Origin: Acinetobacter sp. LoGeW2-3
Lineage (GTDB): Bacteria; Pseudomonadota; Gammaproteobacteria; Pseudomonadales; Moraxellaceae
Length of the DNA stretch: 64,000 nucleotides
Direction of reading: 5' to 3'
Assembly (NCBI RefSeq): GCF_002688565.1
Contig: NZ_CP024011.1
Location: forward strand, 496,001 to 560,000
Numbering within the stretch: position 1 is the stretch's first letter; each line of letters begins with the position of its first letter. The translations under genes and the position numbers were made by a program. Below, piece after piece: positions 44,911 to 53,150 of the stretch. Below the pieces are notes generated by a model, which saw only the letters and a list, made by a program, of their open reading frames with translations, was not told the DNA's origin and ran no database searches.

Positions 44911-47721
44911 ATGTCAAATATCAATAAAAAGCTGTTTAAACGCCTACACTTAAATCATGCCTATGGCCAGTTGATTGCACTGATCTTTGTGCCAATTACA
45001 ATTCTAGCCTGTGTGGGTGCAGCCTTGGTTTTGACAGAAACCTCCAATGCAGCACGCGCCCAACAAAAACAGATGGCGATTGCTATTCTGACCCGTTTTC
45101 AGGCCACGTCTGAATCTGCGCTAGATATTGTCAACTATTCACCTTGGCAGTATGAACAGGCACGCAGTGCCATGCAGAATATGCTGAATGAAAAGCATTT
45201 GCTTCGTGCTGCGATTCTAGATCCCCAAGGTAGAAATCGACTGGGAATTGGCTTTCAGGATCAGGCACCATGGCCAAAATTCAAGCAGGAAGCGACCTTT
45301 GTTGGACCGATCCTGAATCAGAATAATCACATTTTTGCGATTCGTATTAATGACAATACGGGGAATCCGGGCTGGCTGGCGATTGAACTGGATAATCAGC
45401 CCCTAGAAATCGCCCGCTACCGTGTAATGATCGTACTGATTGCCACAGGTCTGTTGACCTTGCTGTTACTCTTACTGTGTCTAAATTTCTATTCGCGCCG
45501 CTGGATTGCACCGATGTATGAAATCCGTATGCAGCTGCAACGCCTGAATGCGGATACTTTGGATCAGCATATGGTCATCAACAGTACCGGGGAATTACGT
45601 CTATTACAACGTGATATTGCTAATGTGGTGAAACGTCTTCATTTCAGTTTCTTGGAGCTGCGCGAACATACCGAACAGACTGAAGATGACTTGCGACGTA
45701 CTCTTGACACGCTTGAAGTGCAGAACATTACTTATCGTCAGGCACGTGACCAGGCGATTTCTGCCAATCAAGCCAAGTCGGTATTTTTAGCTAATATTTC
45801 ACATGAATTGCGCACCCCTCTTAACAGTATTGATGGCTTTATTCATTTGCTGTTGCGTCAGGGTAATTTAAGCAATGAACAAAGTCTGTATTTACAAACC
45901 ATTCGCAAATCATCTGCGCATCTGTTGGCGCTGATCAATGATGTACTGGATTTCTCCAAAATTGATGCCGGTAAATTAGAACTCGAAACGGCACTTTTTG
46001 ATCTTGAAGAAGCGATTTTTGATGTGATGGACATGCTCTCGCCTTTGGCCGCGCAGAAGCATATCGATATGGCTTTCTACTATGCCGACAATGTACCGAA
46101 ATTCGTCAATGGTGATGCGCTGCGCTTTAAGCAGATCCTGACCAACCTGATTTCCAATGCCATCAAGTTCACCCCAGATGGTGAAATCATCGTACGTGCG
46201 CGTATGGAACACGATGATATCGGGCAATGTCTGCTACATTTTAGCGTACAGGATAGTGGTATCGGCCTGAGTGGTACGGATCGCAAAAAGTTGTTTGAAT
46301 CCTTTTCGCAAGGCGATACTTCAGTTACCCGTCAGTTTGGCGGGACTGGTCTAGGTCTGGCAATTTCCAAGCAGCTGGTGAGTCTGATGCATGGTCAGAT
46401 CGGCTTTGAAGATAATCAGGAACGTGCCCCTACTGAAAAAGGCTCGACCTTTTGGTTTACCGCCCAGTTTCTGGTGGATGAAGATGATCTCATTGAGCAT
46501 CCGGACTTTAGTAATCTAACTGTGGTTTCTTATTTGGCGCATCCAGCGACAGCGAATGTGCTGCGTCATTATCTGGAAAACTACAATGTGAAGCATACTG
46601 AATGTGCTTCAATTCTGGATCTGTTTAGCCGACTTAATCATCTAAAAGGCACAACAGAAAATACCTGGTTGATCGTCGATCACAGTGGTGACAGTGAGGC
46701 CTTACTACAGGAAATCCGTACACGTTATCTTGGTAATCTTGCAGTCTATGGCTATCAAATGCAGCTTGATCCAAACATGCTAAATGAACATCGTGCTCGC
46801 GCCCTGTATCAACCACTCAGTCGAAGTGCCCTCATTCAGTTGCTGTCAAACCAGCCAGTATTTGAGCAGGATGTACATGAAGAGTTTAATGGTCAAGGCC
46901 TGCATGTATTGGCGGTGGATGATCATTTACCAAACCTGATCGTACTTGAAGCGCTACTGGGTGAACTGAACGTTACCACCACCAAAGCCACCAGCGGGCA
47001 GGAAGCGATTGATATTATCCAGCAACGCCATGAACAAGGCTTGCCAGCATTTGATCTAGTGTTTATGGATATTCAGATGCCAGTCATGTCCGGTATGGAT
47101 ACCACTCGTGCCATCCGCTCACTGGAATCCACCTTTGAAAATCATCGACGTTTGCCAATTATTGCGCTGACTGCACATGCCCTTTCAGATGAAAAGCAGA
47201 AATTACTTCAAGGTGGTATGGATGACTATGTTACAAAGCCAATCCAGATTGAACAGATTATCCAGATTCTAACCCAATGGACCACAGAAAACTTCCGCAA
47301 GGCACCAATGCTGGAACGGGCTAATGTGATTGATGCACTGGACAGCAATATTCTGGACTGGCAGCAGAGTCTGCAACTGGCTGCCAATAAGGAAGATCTG
47401 GCAGTAGATCTGCTAAGAATGCTGGTCGACAGTTTTGAAACTGAACTCAATGAAATTGAACAGTTGATTGAGCTGGAAGATTTCCCGCAGCTAGAACACG
47501 TATTACACCGACTCTATGGCGCGACCCGATATGTGGGGACACCAAATCTACAACAATTGACTGGCAGCTTTGAGCAGTTTGTCTCTACCCTGCGTAAGGA
47601 ACGCCGTAAGGCTGATGAAGCATTCGTTCAGGAAGTGATTAAACGCCTTGATGAGCTTAAGGCAGGCATTGATCAAGTAGAACATGCTGCACAACAGGTA
47701 CTCAGCAAACATGTGATCTAA
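44911..47721 (+). CDS. gacS: Hybrid sensor histidine kinase GacS/BarA
   Basis: A 936-residue tripartite kinase. Two membrane spans (LIALIFVPITILACVGAALVL and VMIVLIATGLLTLLLLLLCL) enclose a short periplasmic sensor and lead to HAMP. The kinase core follows with His298 in ANISHELRTPLNS, DVLDFSKIDAGKLELE, NLISNAIKF and GTGLGLAISK. Asp720 in LVFMDIQMPVMSGMD is the receiver site. A C-terminal Hpt domain carries His866 in VLHRLYGATRYVG. It would signal through the response regulator GacA, which is not in this window. In Acinetobacter GacSA affects virulence, motility and aromatic catabolism. Confidence 0.92.
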   Translation: MSNINKKLFKRLHLNHAYGQLIALIFVPITILACVGAALVLTETSNAARAQQKQMAIAILTRFQATSESALDIVNYSPWQYEQARSAMQNMLNEKHLLRAAILDPQGRNRLGIGFQDQAPWPKFKQEATFVGPILNQNNHIFAIRINDNTGNPGWLAIELDNQPLEIARYRVMIVLIATGLLTLLLLLLCLNFYSRRWIAPMYEIRMQLQRLNADTLDQHMVINSTGELRLLQRDIANVVKRLHFSFLELREHTEQTEDDLRRTLDTLEVQNITYRQARDQAISANQAKSVFLANISHELRTPLNSIDGFIHLLLRQGNLSNEQSLYLQTIRKSSAHLLALINDVLDFSKIDAGKLELETALFDLEEAIFDVMDMLSPLAAQKHIDMAFYYADNVPKFVNGDALRFKQILTNLISNAIKFTPDGEIIVRARMEHDDIGQCLLHFSVQDSGIGLSGTDRKKLFESFSQGDTSVTRQFGGTGLGLAISKQLVSLMHGQIGFEDNQERAPTEKGSTFWFTAQFLVDEDDLIEHPDFSNLTVVSYLAHPATANVLRHYLENYNVKHTECASILDLFSRLNHLKGTTENTWLIVDHSGDSEALLQEIRTRYLGNLAVYGYQMQLDPNMLNEHRARALYQPLSRSALIQLLSNQPVFEQDVHEEFNGQGLHVLAVDDHLPNLIVLEALLGELNVTTTKATSGQEAIDIIQQRHEQGLPAFDLVFMDIQMPVMSGMDTTRAIRSLESTFENHRRLPIIALTAHALSDEKQKLLQGGMDDYVTKPIQIEQIIQILTQWTTENFRKAPMLERANVIDALDSNILDWQQSLQLAANKEDLAVDLLRMLVDSFETELNEIEQLIELEDFPQLEHVLHRLYGATRYVGTPNLQQLTGSFEQFVSTLRKERRKADEAFVQEVIKRLDELKAGIDQVEHAAQQVLSKHVI

Positions 47722-47820
47722 GGCGCGAGTTAAGGACAATCACAAAGCGTGACTTAAGTGTCATGCACGTGATCTAGCGCTCATGCTATGCTCAGGGCAA
47801 TAAGAATGAAGGGTTTCGCC

Positions 47821-48609
47821 ATGTCACTGGTTAGTTTAGAAAAAAATAATGGAATTGCTACGGTCAGCTTAAACCGTCCAGACAAACGTAATGCCATGAG
47901 CTTTGCGTTATTGCGTGATCTTGTTGCCACAGCCAACAAGATCAAAAAAGATAAAAGCATCCGTTGTGTCATTTTGACGGGTGAAGCACAGGTCTTTAGT
48001 GCCGGAATTGATCTCGCTGACTTAAATAATCCAAAAAATCGTGCCTACGCCGCTTGGGAACTATTACGTCCGGGTCAAAGCCTGTTCCAGAAAGCATTTC
48101 TGATATGGCAGGAATTACCGGTGCCTGTAATTGCAGCTTTAGAAGGCTATTGCTTTGGTGCAGGTATGCAACTTGCTCTTGCAGCAGACATTCGGATTGC
48201 CCACCCAGACACGAAAATGTCAATTATGGAAAGCCGGTGGGGCCTGGTACCGGATATGGGGCTTAGCCGTTCACTAAAAGGCTTAATCGGGCTTGATCTC
48301 GCCAAAGAATTGACATTGACTGCGCGTATCTTTGATGGCAATTATGCCAAGCAGATTGGCTTGATCACCCATGTAAATGAACAGCCTTTAGCAAAAGCCC
48401 AAGCTTTGGCTGAAGAAATGTTGCAACGTTCTCCAGATGCCTTAATGGCATCTAAATATGTCCTGGATGCGATGGAACATCGACCAAACAAATCACTGCG
48501 TATGGAAAAAATCTGGCAGCTCAAATTACTGCTCGGTAAAAACAGCCAGCTGGCGCGCAAGAAAGACAAGAATCCAGACGTTCAATTCCAGCCACGCCAG
48601 TATTCATAA
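47821..48609 (+). CDS. Enoyl-CoA hydratase/isomerase family protein (crotonase)
   Basis: A 262-residue crotonase from ATG 47821, with GAAGGG nearby; an in-frame start at 47788 is less likely. The oxyanion-hole segments are VFSAGIDLADL (about 63-73) and ALEGYCFGAGMQLALAADIRIA (about 105-126). KMSIMESRWGLVPDMGLSRSL follows, with an Asp in the isomerase-type position. The exact reaction is not clear. The next two genes act on hydroxyacids. Confidence 0.85.
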   Translation: MSLVSLEKNNGIATVSLNRPDKRNAMSFALLRDLVATANKIKKDKSIRCVILTGEAQVFSAGIDLADLNNPKNRAYAAWELLRPGQSLFQKAFLIWQELPVPVIAALEGYCFGAGMQLALAADIRIAHPDTKMSIMESRWGLVPDMGLSRSLKGLIGLDLAKELTLTARIFDGNYAKQIGLITHVNEQPLAKAQALAEEMLQRSPDALMASKYVLDAMEHRPNKSLRMEKIWQLKLLLGKNSQLARKKDKNPDVQFQPRQYS

Positions 48610-48641
48610 GATCACCATCTCAATAGATATCGGATAGCATC

Positions 48642-49505
48642 ATGCAGTTTGATCAAAACACCAAAATCGCATTCCTTGGTATGGGCCTGATGGGCAGCCG
48701 AATGGCCAGCCGGCTGATTCAGGCAGGTTTCAAAGTCGCCGTTTGGAACCGGACGACTTCTGCTTGTGATACGTTAATTGCTCAAGGTGCAGTGTTTTTA
48801 CAGCTTGATAAAATTGCAGATTACCCGGTGATTCTCACCTGCCTGGCGGATGATTCAGCAGTAAAAGCGGTGTATGGACAGATCGAACCGTACTTAACTG
48901 CCCAGCAGGTCATTGTGGATTTTTCCAGTTTATCTGTGCAGCAGACGCTCGAACTGGCACAACGTGCACAAGCTCAACAAGTGACCTGGATTGATTCTCC
49001 AGTGTCTGGCGGTACTGTCGGTGCTGAACAAGGCAGTCTCGTAGTCTTTGCTGGCGGCGATGAACAGACCATTTCTGCTTTAGCTCCAATTTATGAAGTA
49101 TTATCCCAGCGCGTGACGCGTATGGGCGATTCTGGTACAGGTCAGGCAACTAAAATCTGTAACCAGCTGATTGTTGCTGCGAATAGTACTTTGATTGCGG
49201 AAGCGGTAGCACTGGCTGGTCGTGCTGGCGTAGATACCTCCTTACTTGCACCAGCATTAGCCGGTGGTTTTGCCGACTCCAAGCCATTCCAAATTCTGGC
49301 ACCGCGTATGGCAACGCAGACTTTTGAGCCAGTGCAATGGAAAGTTCAAACGCTGTCTAAAGACCTAAATAATGCCGTGCAATTGGCTGCAGCCCATAAC
49401 CTGAATATTCCAGTGGCTTCCCAAGCTTTATCTCAGCTCAAAGCCCATCAAGAGCATGGCTATAGCGAAGCCGATCTGGCAACTGTCATTCAACACGTGC
49501 AATAA
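48642..49505 (+). CDS. NAD(P)-binding beta-hydroxyacid dehydrogenase (GlxR/HIBADH family)
   Basis: A 287-residue oxidoreductase. The Rossmann motif is IAFLGMGLMGSRMASRLIQAG, the substrate motif WIDSPVSGGTVGAEQG, and the catalytic Lys lies in GTGQATKICNQLIVAAN. Hydroxypyruvate isomerase encoded next suggests 2-hydroxy-3-oxopropionate (tartronate semialdehyde) as substrate, but 3-hydroxyisobutyrate dehydrogenases look the same at this level. Confidence 0.85.
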   Translation: MQFDQNTKIAFLGMGLMGSRMASRLIQAGFKVAVWNRTTSACDTLIAQGAVFLQLDKIADYPVILTCLADDSAVKAVYGQIEPYLTAQQVIVDFSSLSVQQTLELAQRAQAQQVTWIDSPVSGGTVGAEQGSLVVFAGGDEQTISALAPIYEVLSQRVTRMGDSGTGQATKICNQLIVAANSTLIAEAVALAGRAGVDTSLLAPALAGGFADSKPFQILAPRMATQTFEPVQWKVQTLSKDLNNAVQLAAAHNLNIPVASQALSQLKAHQEHGYSEADLATVIQHVQ

Positions 49506-49550
49506 CCTCATTCTCACGATTATTCTTAAATTTAGTGCAAGGAGCCTCAG

Positions 49551-50333
49551 ATGCTAAAACTCGCAGTTAACCTTTCCATGATTTTTACGGAAGTCCCACT
49601 GCTGGAGCGCTTTGCCCTTGCCCGTGAGCATGGTTTTGATCATGTAGAAATCCAGTTTCCCTATGAACTGAGTATCGAACAGATTCAGGCACAGTTGACA
49701 AAACATCAGCTCAGCCTATGCCTGATCAATGTCCCAGCAGGCGACTTGATGCAAGGCGGCCATGGTTTGGCTGGCATTCCCGGTAAGGAAATTGAATTTC
49801 ATCAAGCTATGCAACAAGCGATTGAATATGCGACTGCACTGAAAGTACCCAGTGTCAATATTCTGGCAGGTAAGCAACCACTAGATAGTGATCTGCTACC
49901 TTGCCTGAATACTTTGGCAGATAATCTGAAAATGGCTTGCTCAATGCTGGCAGATCATGGTATTCAACCAGTCTTTGAGATGGTCAATGGCACAGACATG
50001 CCACGCTTTCTGGTACAGAATGTTGCTCAAGCCCAGGAGATGCTTGAAGCAGTCAAACACCCCGCCTTAAAGATGCAATATGACTGTTACCATATGGCAA
50101 TGATGGGTGAAGATGTACTGGAAGCTTTAAAAGAAAATATTGACACAATTGGACACATTCAATTTGCAGATTGCCCGGGCCGACATGAACCGGGCACTGC
50201 CATTATTAATTATGTCGAGATTTTTCAATGGTTAGAGAATAGCCAATATCAGGGCTATGTCGCTGCAGAATATCGCCCTCTAAAGCATTCAGAGGAGTCT
50301 TTTGGCTGGAAGACCCGCTTTTTCGCAGATTGA
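49551..50333 (+). CDS. hyi: Hydroxypyruvate isomerase
   Basis: A 260-residue TIM-barrel enzyme of the Hyi/IolE-like group, starting MLKLAVNLSMIFTEVPLLERF. Metal/acid residues are in PVFEMVNGTDMPRFLV (Glu), LKMQYDCYHMAMMGED (Asp/His), HIQFADCPGRHEPGTG-like HIQFADCPGRHEPGT, and YVAAEYRPL (Glu). It interconverts hydroxypyruvate and tartronate semialdehyde. It follows the dehydrogenase after 45 bases with an AAGGAGCC site. Glyoxylate carboligase, the usual third gene, is not adjacent. Confidence 0.88.
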   Translation: MLKLAVNLSMIFTEVPLLERFALAREHGFDHVEIQFPYELSIEQIQAQLTKHQLSLCLINVPAGDLMQGGHGLAGIPGKEIEFHQAMQQAIEYATALKVPSVNILAGKQPLDSDLLPCLNTLADNLKMACSMLADHGIQPVFEMVNGTDMPRFLVQNVAQAQEMLEAVKHPALKMQYDCYHMAMMGEDVLEALKENIDTIGHIQFADCPGRHEPGTAIINYVEIFQWLENSQYQGYVAAEYRPLKHSEESFGWKTRFFAD

Positions 50334-50357
50334 TTACAAAGCGAACAATGCGCTGAT

Positions 50358-50386
50358 TTGAAATTTCGGGGCAAAACCGCTATATT
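50358..50386 (+). promoter_or_regulatory. Candidate rsfS promoter
   Basis: TTGAAA (50358-50363) and TATATT (50381-50386) with a 17-base spacer, 35 bases ahead of the rsfS ATG. Confidence 0.55.
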
Positions 50387-50421
50387 AGATCATGCATAAT
50401 TGTTAGGAAATTATACCCCCC

Positions 50422-50826
50422 ATGAATTTAGAACCATCGCCCAGCGCTTCTAATTCTCACGATCTTACTATGAAATCAAACTCACAGACTGTACAAGACT
50501 GCTTGAAAGTCGTGCATGCTGCACTTGAAGATGTAAAGGCCAAAGAAGTTGTTGTGCTTGATGTCAGCGGTATGAGCAATGTTGCTGATGCCATGGTCAT
50601 TGCAAGCGGTACCTCTACCCGTCACATCAAATCTCTTGCCAACAATGTTGCTGAAGAAGCACGTAAAGCTGGCTTCCGTCCACTTGGCATCGAAGGCGAA
50701 CGTGATGCTGAATGGATTCTCCTAGACCTCGGATATGTAGTGGTTCACTGTATGCTTCCAACAGCGCGTAAATTCTATGACCTAGAAAGCCTGTGGAGCA
50801 GCACTCCTGCAGATTCAGTGGCATAA
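50422..50826 (+). CDS. rsfS: Ribosome silencing factor RsfS
   Basis: A 134-residue protein that binds ribosomal protein uL14 and blocks subunit joining in starvation. Family markers are VLDVSGMSNVADAMVIASGTSTRHIKSLA and DAEWILLDLGYVVVHCMLP, with FYDLESLW at the end. The first 16 residues (EPSPSASNS-type, low complexity) are not part of the fold; an internal ATG at 50470 would remove them, but neither start has a strong ribosome-binding site. Confidence 0.92.
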   Translation: MNLEPSPSASNSHDLTMKSNSQTVQDCLKVVHAALEDVKAKEVVVLDVSGMSNVADAMVIASGTSTRHIKSLANNVAEEARKAGFRPLGIEGERDAEWILLDLGYVVVHCMLPTARKFYDLESLWSSTPADSVA

Positions 50827-50837
50827 AACCAGATTCT

Positions 50838-50869
50838 TAAAAAAGCGGCCCATTGAGGTCGCTTTTTTA
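50838..50869 (+). terminator. Terminator after rsfS
   Basis: AAAAAAGCGGCC and GGTCGCTTTTTT pair (one G-U) around a short loop, just after the rsfS stop at 50826. Confidence 0.8.
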
Positions 50870-50900
50870 TTGTCTGAGCATCAAATTTGATCCGAATTCA

Positions 50901-51512
50901 CTAAAGCAATTGCTGGAGATTGGCTTCCGGATATTTTTGTTTGATTAAATTCTTGGCCTGTGCATAGACCTGATCACTACGTTGTGGACCATAGAAGTCA
51001 CAGAATACCTGATAGAGACTAGTAATGGCTCTCGCATAATTTTTTGAAGATACATGACTCAACAAGTCCACACTCTTCCACAATTTCTGACAGGTTTCTT
51101 GCAACAGAATCTGATCGCATACCAGTTGCTGTCCCAGTTCCATATGAAAGTCTTTCTGATCATCCAACTGAACTTGGCCAAGAACTGACTCACCAAATTC
51201 CATATAGGCACGATACTGGGCCATCTGATTCAGAGATACGGCTTCTTCATCTTTAGATGCTGCCCATCCACTTTTTTCCAGAATAGTGAGCTCATGCAGT
51301 ACCTGTTTAAGCATATCTTTACGGTTCTGCTTCAACTCTTCAGTCGTACAAATTTCACTCAAAAAACGATTCAGTACAAAAGCAGGCTGCTCGCTATATT
51401 CCTGTTCCCAATATCCGACGATCTGCTCCAGATGATTCCCTTGAAAATAATGCTGGAGCCCACGCTGAATAGCCTGCCGGCGCTGATCTAGATTGAGCAC
51501 TTCTGCATTCAT
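50901..51512 (-). CDS. Hypothetical protein downstream of amtB (203 aa)
   Basis: A soluble, mostly helical and acidic protein beginning MNAEVLNLDQRRQAIQRGLQHYFQG. A GAGGGTATAGT sequence precedes the ATG. It starts 18 bases after amtB ends and is probably on the same transcript. The N-terminal segments YFQGNHLEQIVGYWEQEYSEQPAFVLNRFLSEI and a Cys pair near the middle are the only notable traits. I do not recognise it. Confidence 0.65.
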   Translation of the reverse strand: MNAEVLNLDQRRQAIQRGLQHYFQGNHLEQIVGYWEQEYSEQPAFVLNRFLSEICTTEELKQNRKDMLKQVLHELTILEKSGWAASKDEEAVSLNQMAQYRAYMEFGESVLGQVQLDDQKDFHMELGQQLVCDQILLQETCQKLWKSVDLLSHVSSKNYARAITSLYQVFCDFYGPQRSDQVYAQAKNLIKQKYPEANLQQLL

Positions 51513-51530
51513 ACTATACCCTCCTGTTCA

Positions 51531-52865
51531 TTAATGTCGTTTAGTGATTTGGTCTGTATCGAAAGTTACATCTCGTTGGAATTCTGGATAAGACAGTTCA
51601 GCATGCTCGGTATAATCCAGACCACGCTGCTCATGCTGAGCACTTACACGTAGACCCCCTAAAATAATATGCAGAACTTTGAACACAACAAATGCAATCC
51701 CGAAGCCCCACGCAAATCCGGCACCCACACCCAGTGCCTGAACCGCAATAATGCTGCTATCAAACATTTTACTTTCATAAAATATACCAGCTGCCAAAGT
51801 CCCCCATGCACCACAAAAGCCATGTACTGTGACAGCATCGACCACATCATCAATACGCATTTTTTCTAATAGTGCTGGCAATACACTGACCATCAAGCCT
51901 GCGATCAAACCCGTTAATACAGCATAGACCGGACTCATCGTGGCACAGCCTGCTGTAATACCCACCAGTCCACCTAAGGAAGCATTAATCGTGGTTCGAA
52001 TTAAAATGGCTTTACGTCGTACCAGTGCAAACAGCATATAAGCGACTGCTGCCGCACAAGCTGCCAGGTGGGTATTTAAAGCAATGCGTCCAATGCTGAC
52101 ATCGGCATTAACTGTGGAAGCCGCATTAAAGCCAAACCAAGCTAACCATAAAATAAAACCACCTAAAGCAACTAAAGGCAGATTGTGACCTGGTAAATAA
52201 TGCACTTGGCCATTGCGACCAAAACGTCCTATACGTGGACCTAATACAATAATACCGGCTAAAGCGACCCAACCGCCGATCGAATGCACCACAGTTGAAC
52301 CAGCAAAATCAATAAAGCCCATGGCTTTGAGCCAGCCTTCACCTTCAAATAGACTGCCCCATGCCCAGCTGCCGAAAATAGGGTAGATTAGACCACTCAC
52401 AAAAGCGGCACTCACCACATAGGCAACGAAGTGAATCCGCTCTGCCATCGCACCACTGGCAATCGTGGTTGCAGTCGCAGCAAACATCATCTGGAAGAAC
52501 AGCAGGTTCCAGCTCCAGCTATCCAGTTGATCCGGTGCGAAATGCGACAGACCGATCCAGCCACTGTGGTTCACCCCGAACATCAAGCCAAAGCCAATGG
52601 CCCAGAACACCACGCCACCCAGGCAGGCATCCATGTAATTTTTCATTAAAACATTCACGCTATTTTTACTTCTGACTGACCCGCTCTCAATCAGGGCGAA
52701 ACCAGCCTGCATAAAGAACACCAGAATACCGCCCAGTACCACCCAGACGCTGTCCAGCGATATGCGTATTTCCTGAATATTTTTTACCATTTCTACTGGT
52801 TCAGACGCATAGGCAGGTAAACTCAGCAACCCCAGTAAAAATCCAAAATATTTTATTTTTGTCAT
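51531..52865 (-). CDS. amtB: Ammonium transporter AmtB
   Basis: A 444-residue channel with a cleavable signal peptide (FGFLLGLLSLPAYA) and 11 spans. Conserved pieces are GFALIESGSVRSKNSVNVLMKN, AERIHFVAY, DFAGSTVVHSIGG (twin-His region) and VHGFCGAWGTLAAGIF. The gene lacks the usual adjacent glnK. AGGGGA lies at a good distance from the ATG and a sigma-54 promoter lies 30 bases upstream. Confidence 0.93.
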   Translation of the reverse strand: MTKIKYFGFLLGLLSLPAYASEPVEMVKNIQEIRISLDSVWVVLGGILVFFMQAGFALIESGSVRSKNSVNVLMKNYMDACLGGVVFWAIGFGLMFGVNHSGWIGLSHFAPDQLDSWSWNLLFFQMMFAATATTIASGAMAERIHFVAYVVSAAFVSGLIYPIFGSWAWGSLFEGEGWLKAMGFIDFAGSTVVHSIGGWVALAGIIVLGPRIGRFGRNGQVHYLPGHNLPLVALGGFILWLAWFGFNAASTVNADVSIGRIALNTHLAACAAAVAYMLFALVRRKAILIRTTINASLGGLVGITAGCATMSPVYAVLTGLIAGLMVSVLPALLEKMRIDDVVDAVTVHGFCGAWGTLAAGIFYESKMFDSSIIAVQALGVGAGFAWGFGIAFVVFKVLHIILGGLRVSAQHEQRGLDYTEHAELSYPEFQRDVTFDTDQITKRH

Positions 52866-52874
52866 GTAATTCCC

Positions 52875-52896
52875 CTATTTCTTAAACAAGAAATAG
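52875..52896 (-). promoter_or_regulatory. Hairpin at the 5' end of the amtB mRNA
   Basis: CTATTTCTT (52875-52883) and AAGAAATAG (52888-52896) are perfect 9-base complements around a 4-base loop. The repeat lies between the sigma-54 -12 element and the AGGGGA ribosome-binding site, overlapping both edges. Confidence 0.5.
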
Positions 52897-52910
52897 CAAG
52901 AACGATGCCA
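52895..52910 (-). promoter_or_regulatory. Sigma-54 (RpoN) promoter of amtB
   Basis: The minus strand reads TGGCATCGTTCTTGCT, matching TGGCA-N6-TTGCT with exactly the required -24/-12 spacing. Nitrogen-controlled amtB genes are classic sigma-54 targets. Confidence 0.85.
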
Positions 52911-53026
52911 GACACTTTATGAATTTTTAAATTGTTTTAAGAAGCAATTTAATGTGGAATACATCAATTTTTTATAAAAAAAATATTTCTAATTCACATG
53001 ATGAATATTTATTATCGATCAAATAT

Positions 53027-53043
53027 CAGTCTATTTTGGTGCA
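53027..53043. promoter_or_regulatory. Candidate NtrC-binding site upstream of amtB
   Basis: CAGTCTATTTTGGTGCA matches the NtrC consensus (TGCACTA-N3-TGGTGCA type) perfectly in the right half and poorly in the left. It lies about 130 bases upstream of the sigma-54 element, a normal enhancer distance. Confidence 0.4.
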
Positions 53044-53064
53044 CTAAAAAACCCGTGTAAAAAT

Positions 53065-53094
53065 AAAAAACCACCCGAAGGTGGTTTTTTATTT
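53065..53094. terminator. Bidirectional terminator between amtB leader and pntB
   Basis: AAAAAACCACC, loop CGAA and GGTGGTTTTTT form a strong stem. On the minus strand it ends the pnt transcript about 55 bases after pntB. Confidence 0.85.
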
Positions 53095-53110
53095 CTAATC
53101 TCCTTGAATT

Positions 53111-53146
53111 CCCCTCTTTTGAAAAGAGGGGTTAGGGGAGATTTTA
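53111..53146. repeat. Intergenic REP-like repeat, copy 2
   Basis: CCCCTCTTTT-GAAAAGAGGGG followed by TTAGGGGAGATTTTA has the same design as the element at 11011-11046: a hairpin with TTTGAAAA-like centre, then TAGGGG-GATT. It lies directly downstream of pntB. Confidence 0.55.
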
Positions 53147-53150
53147 TACA

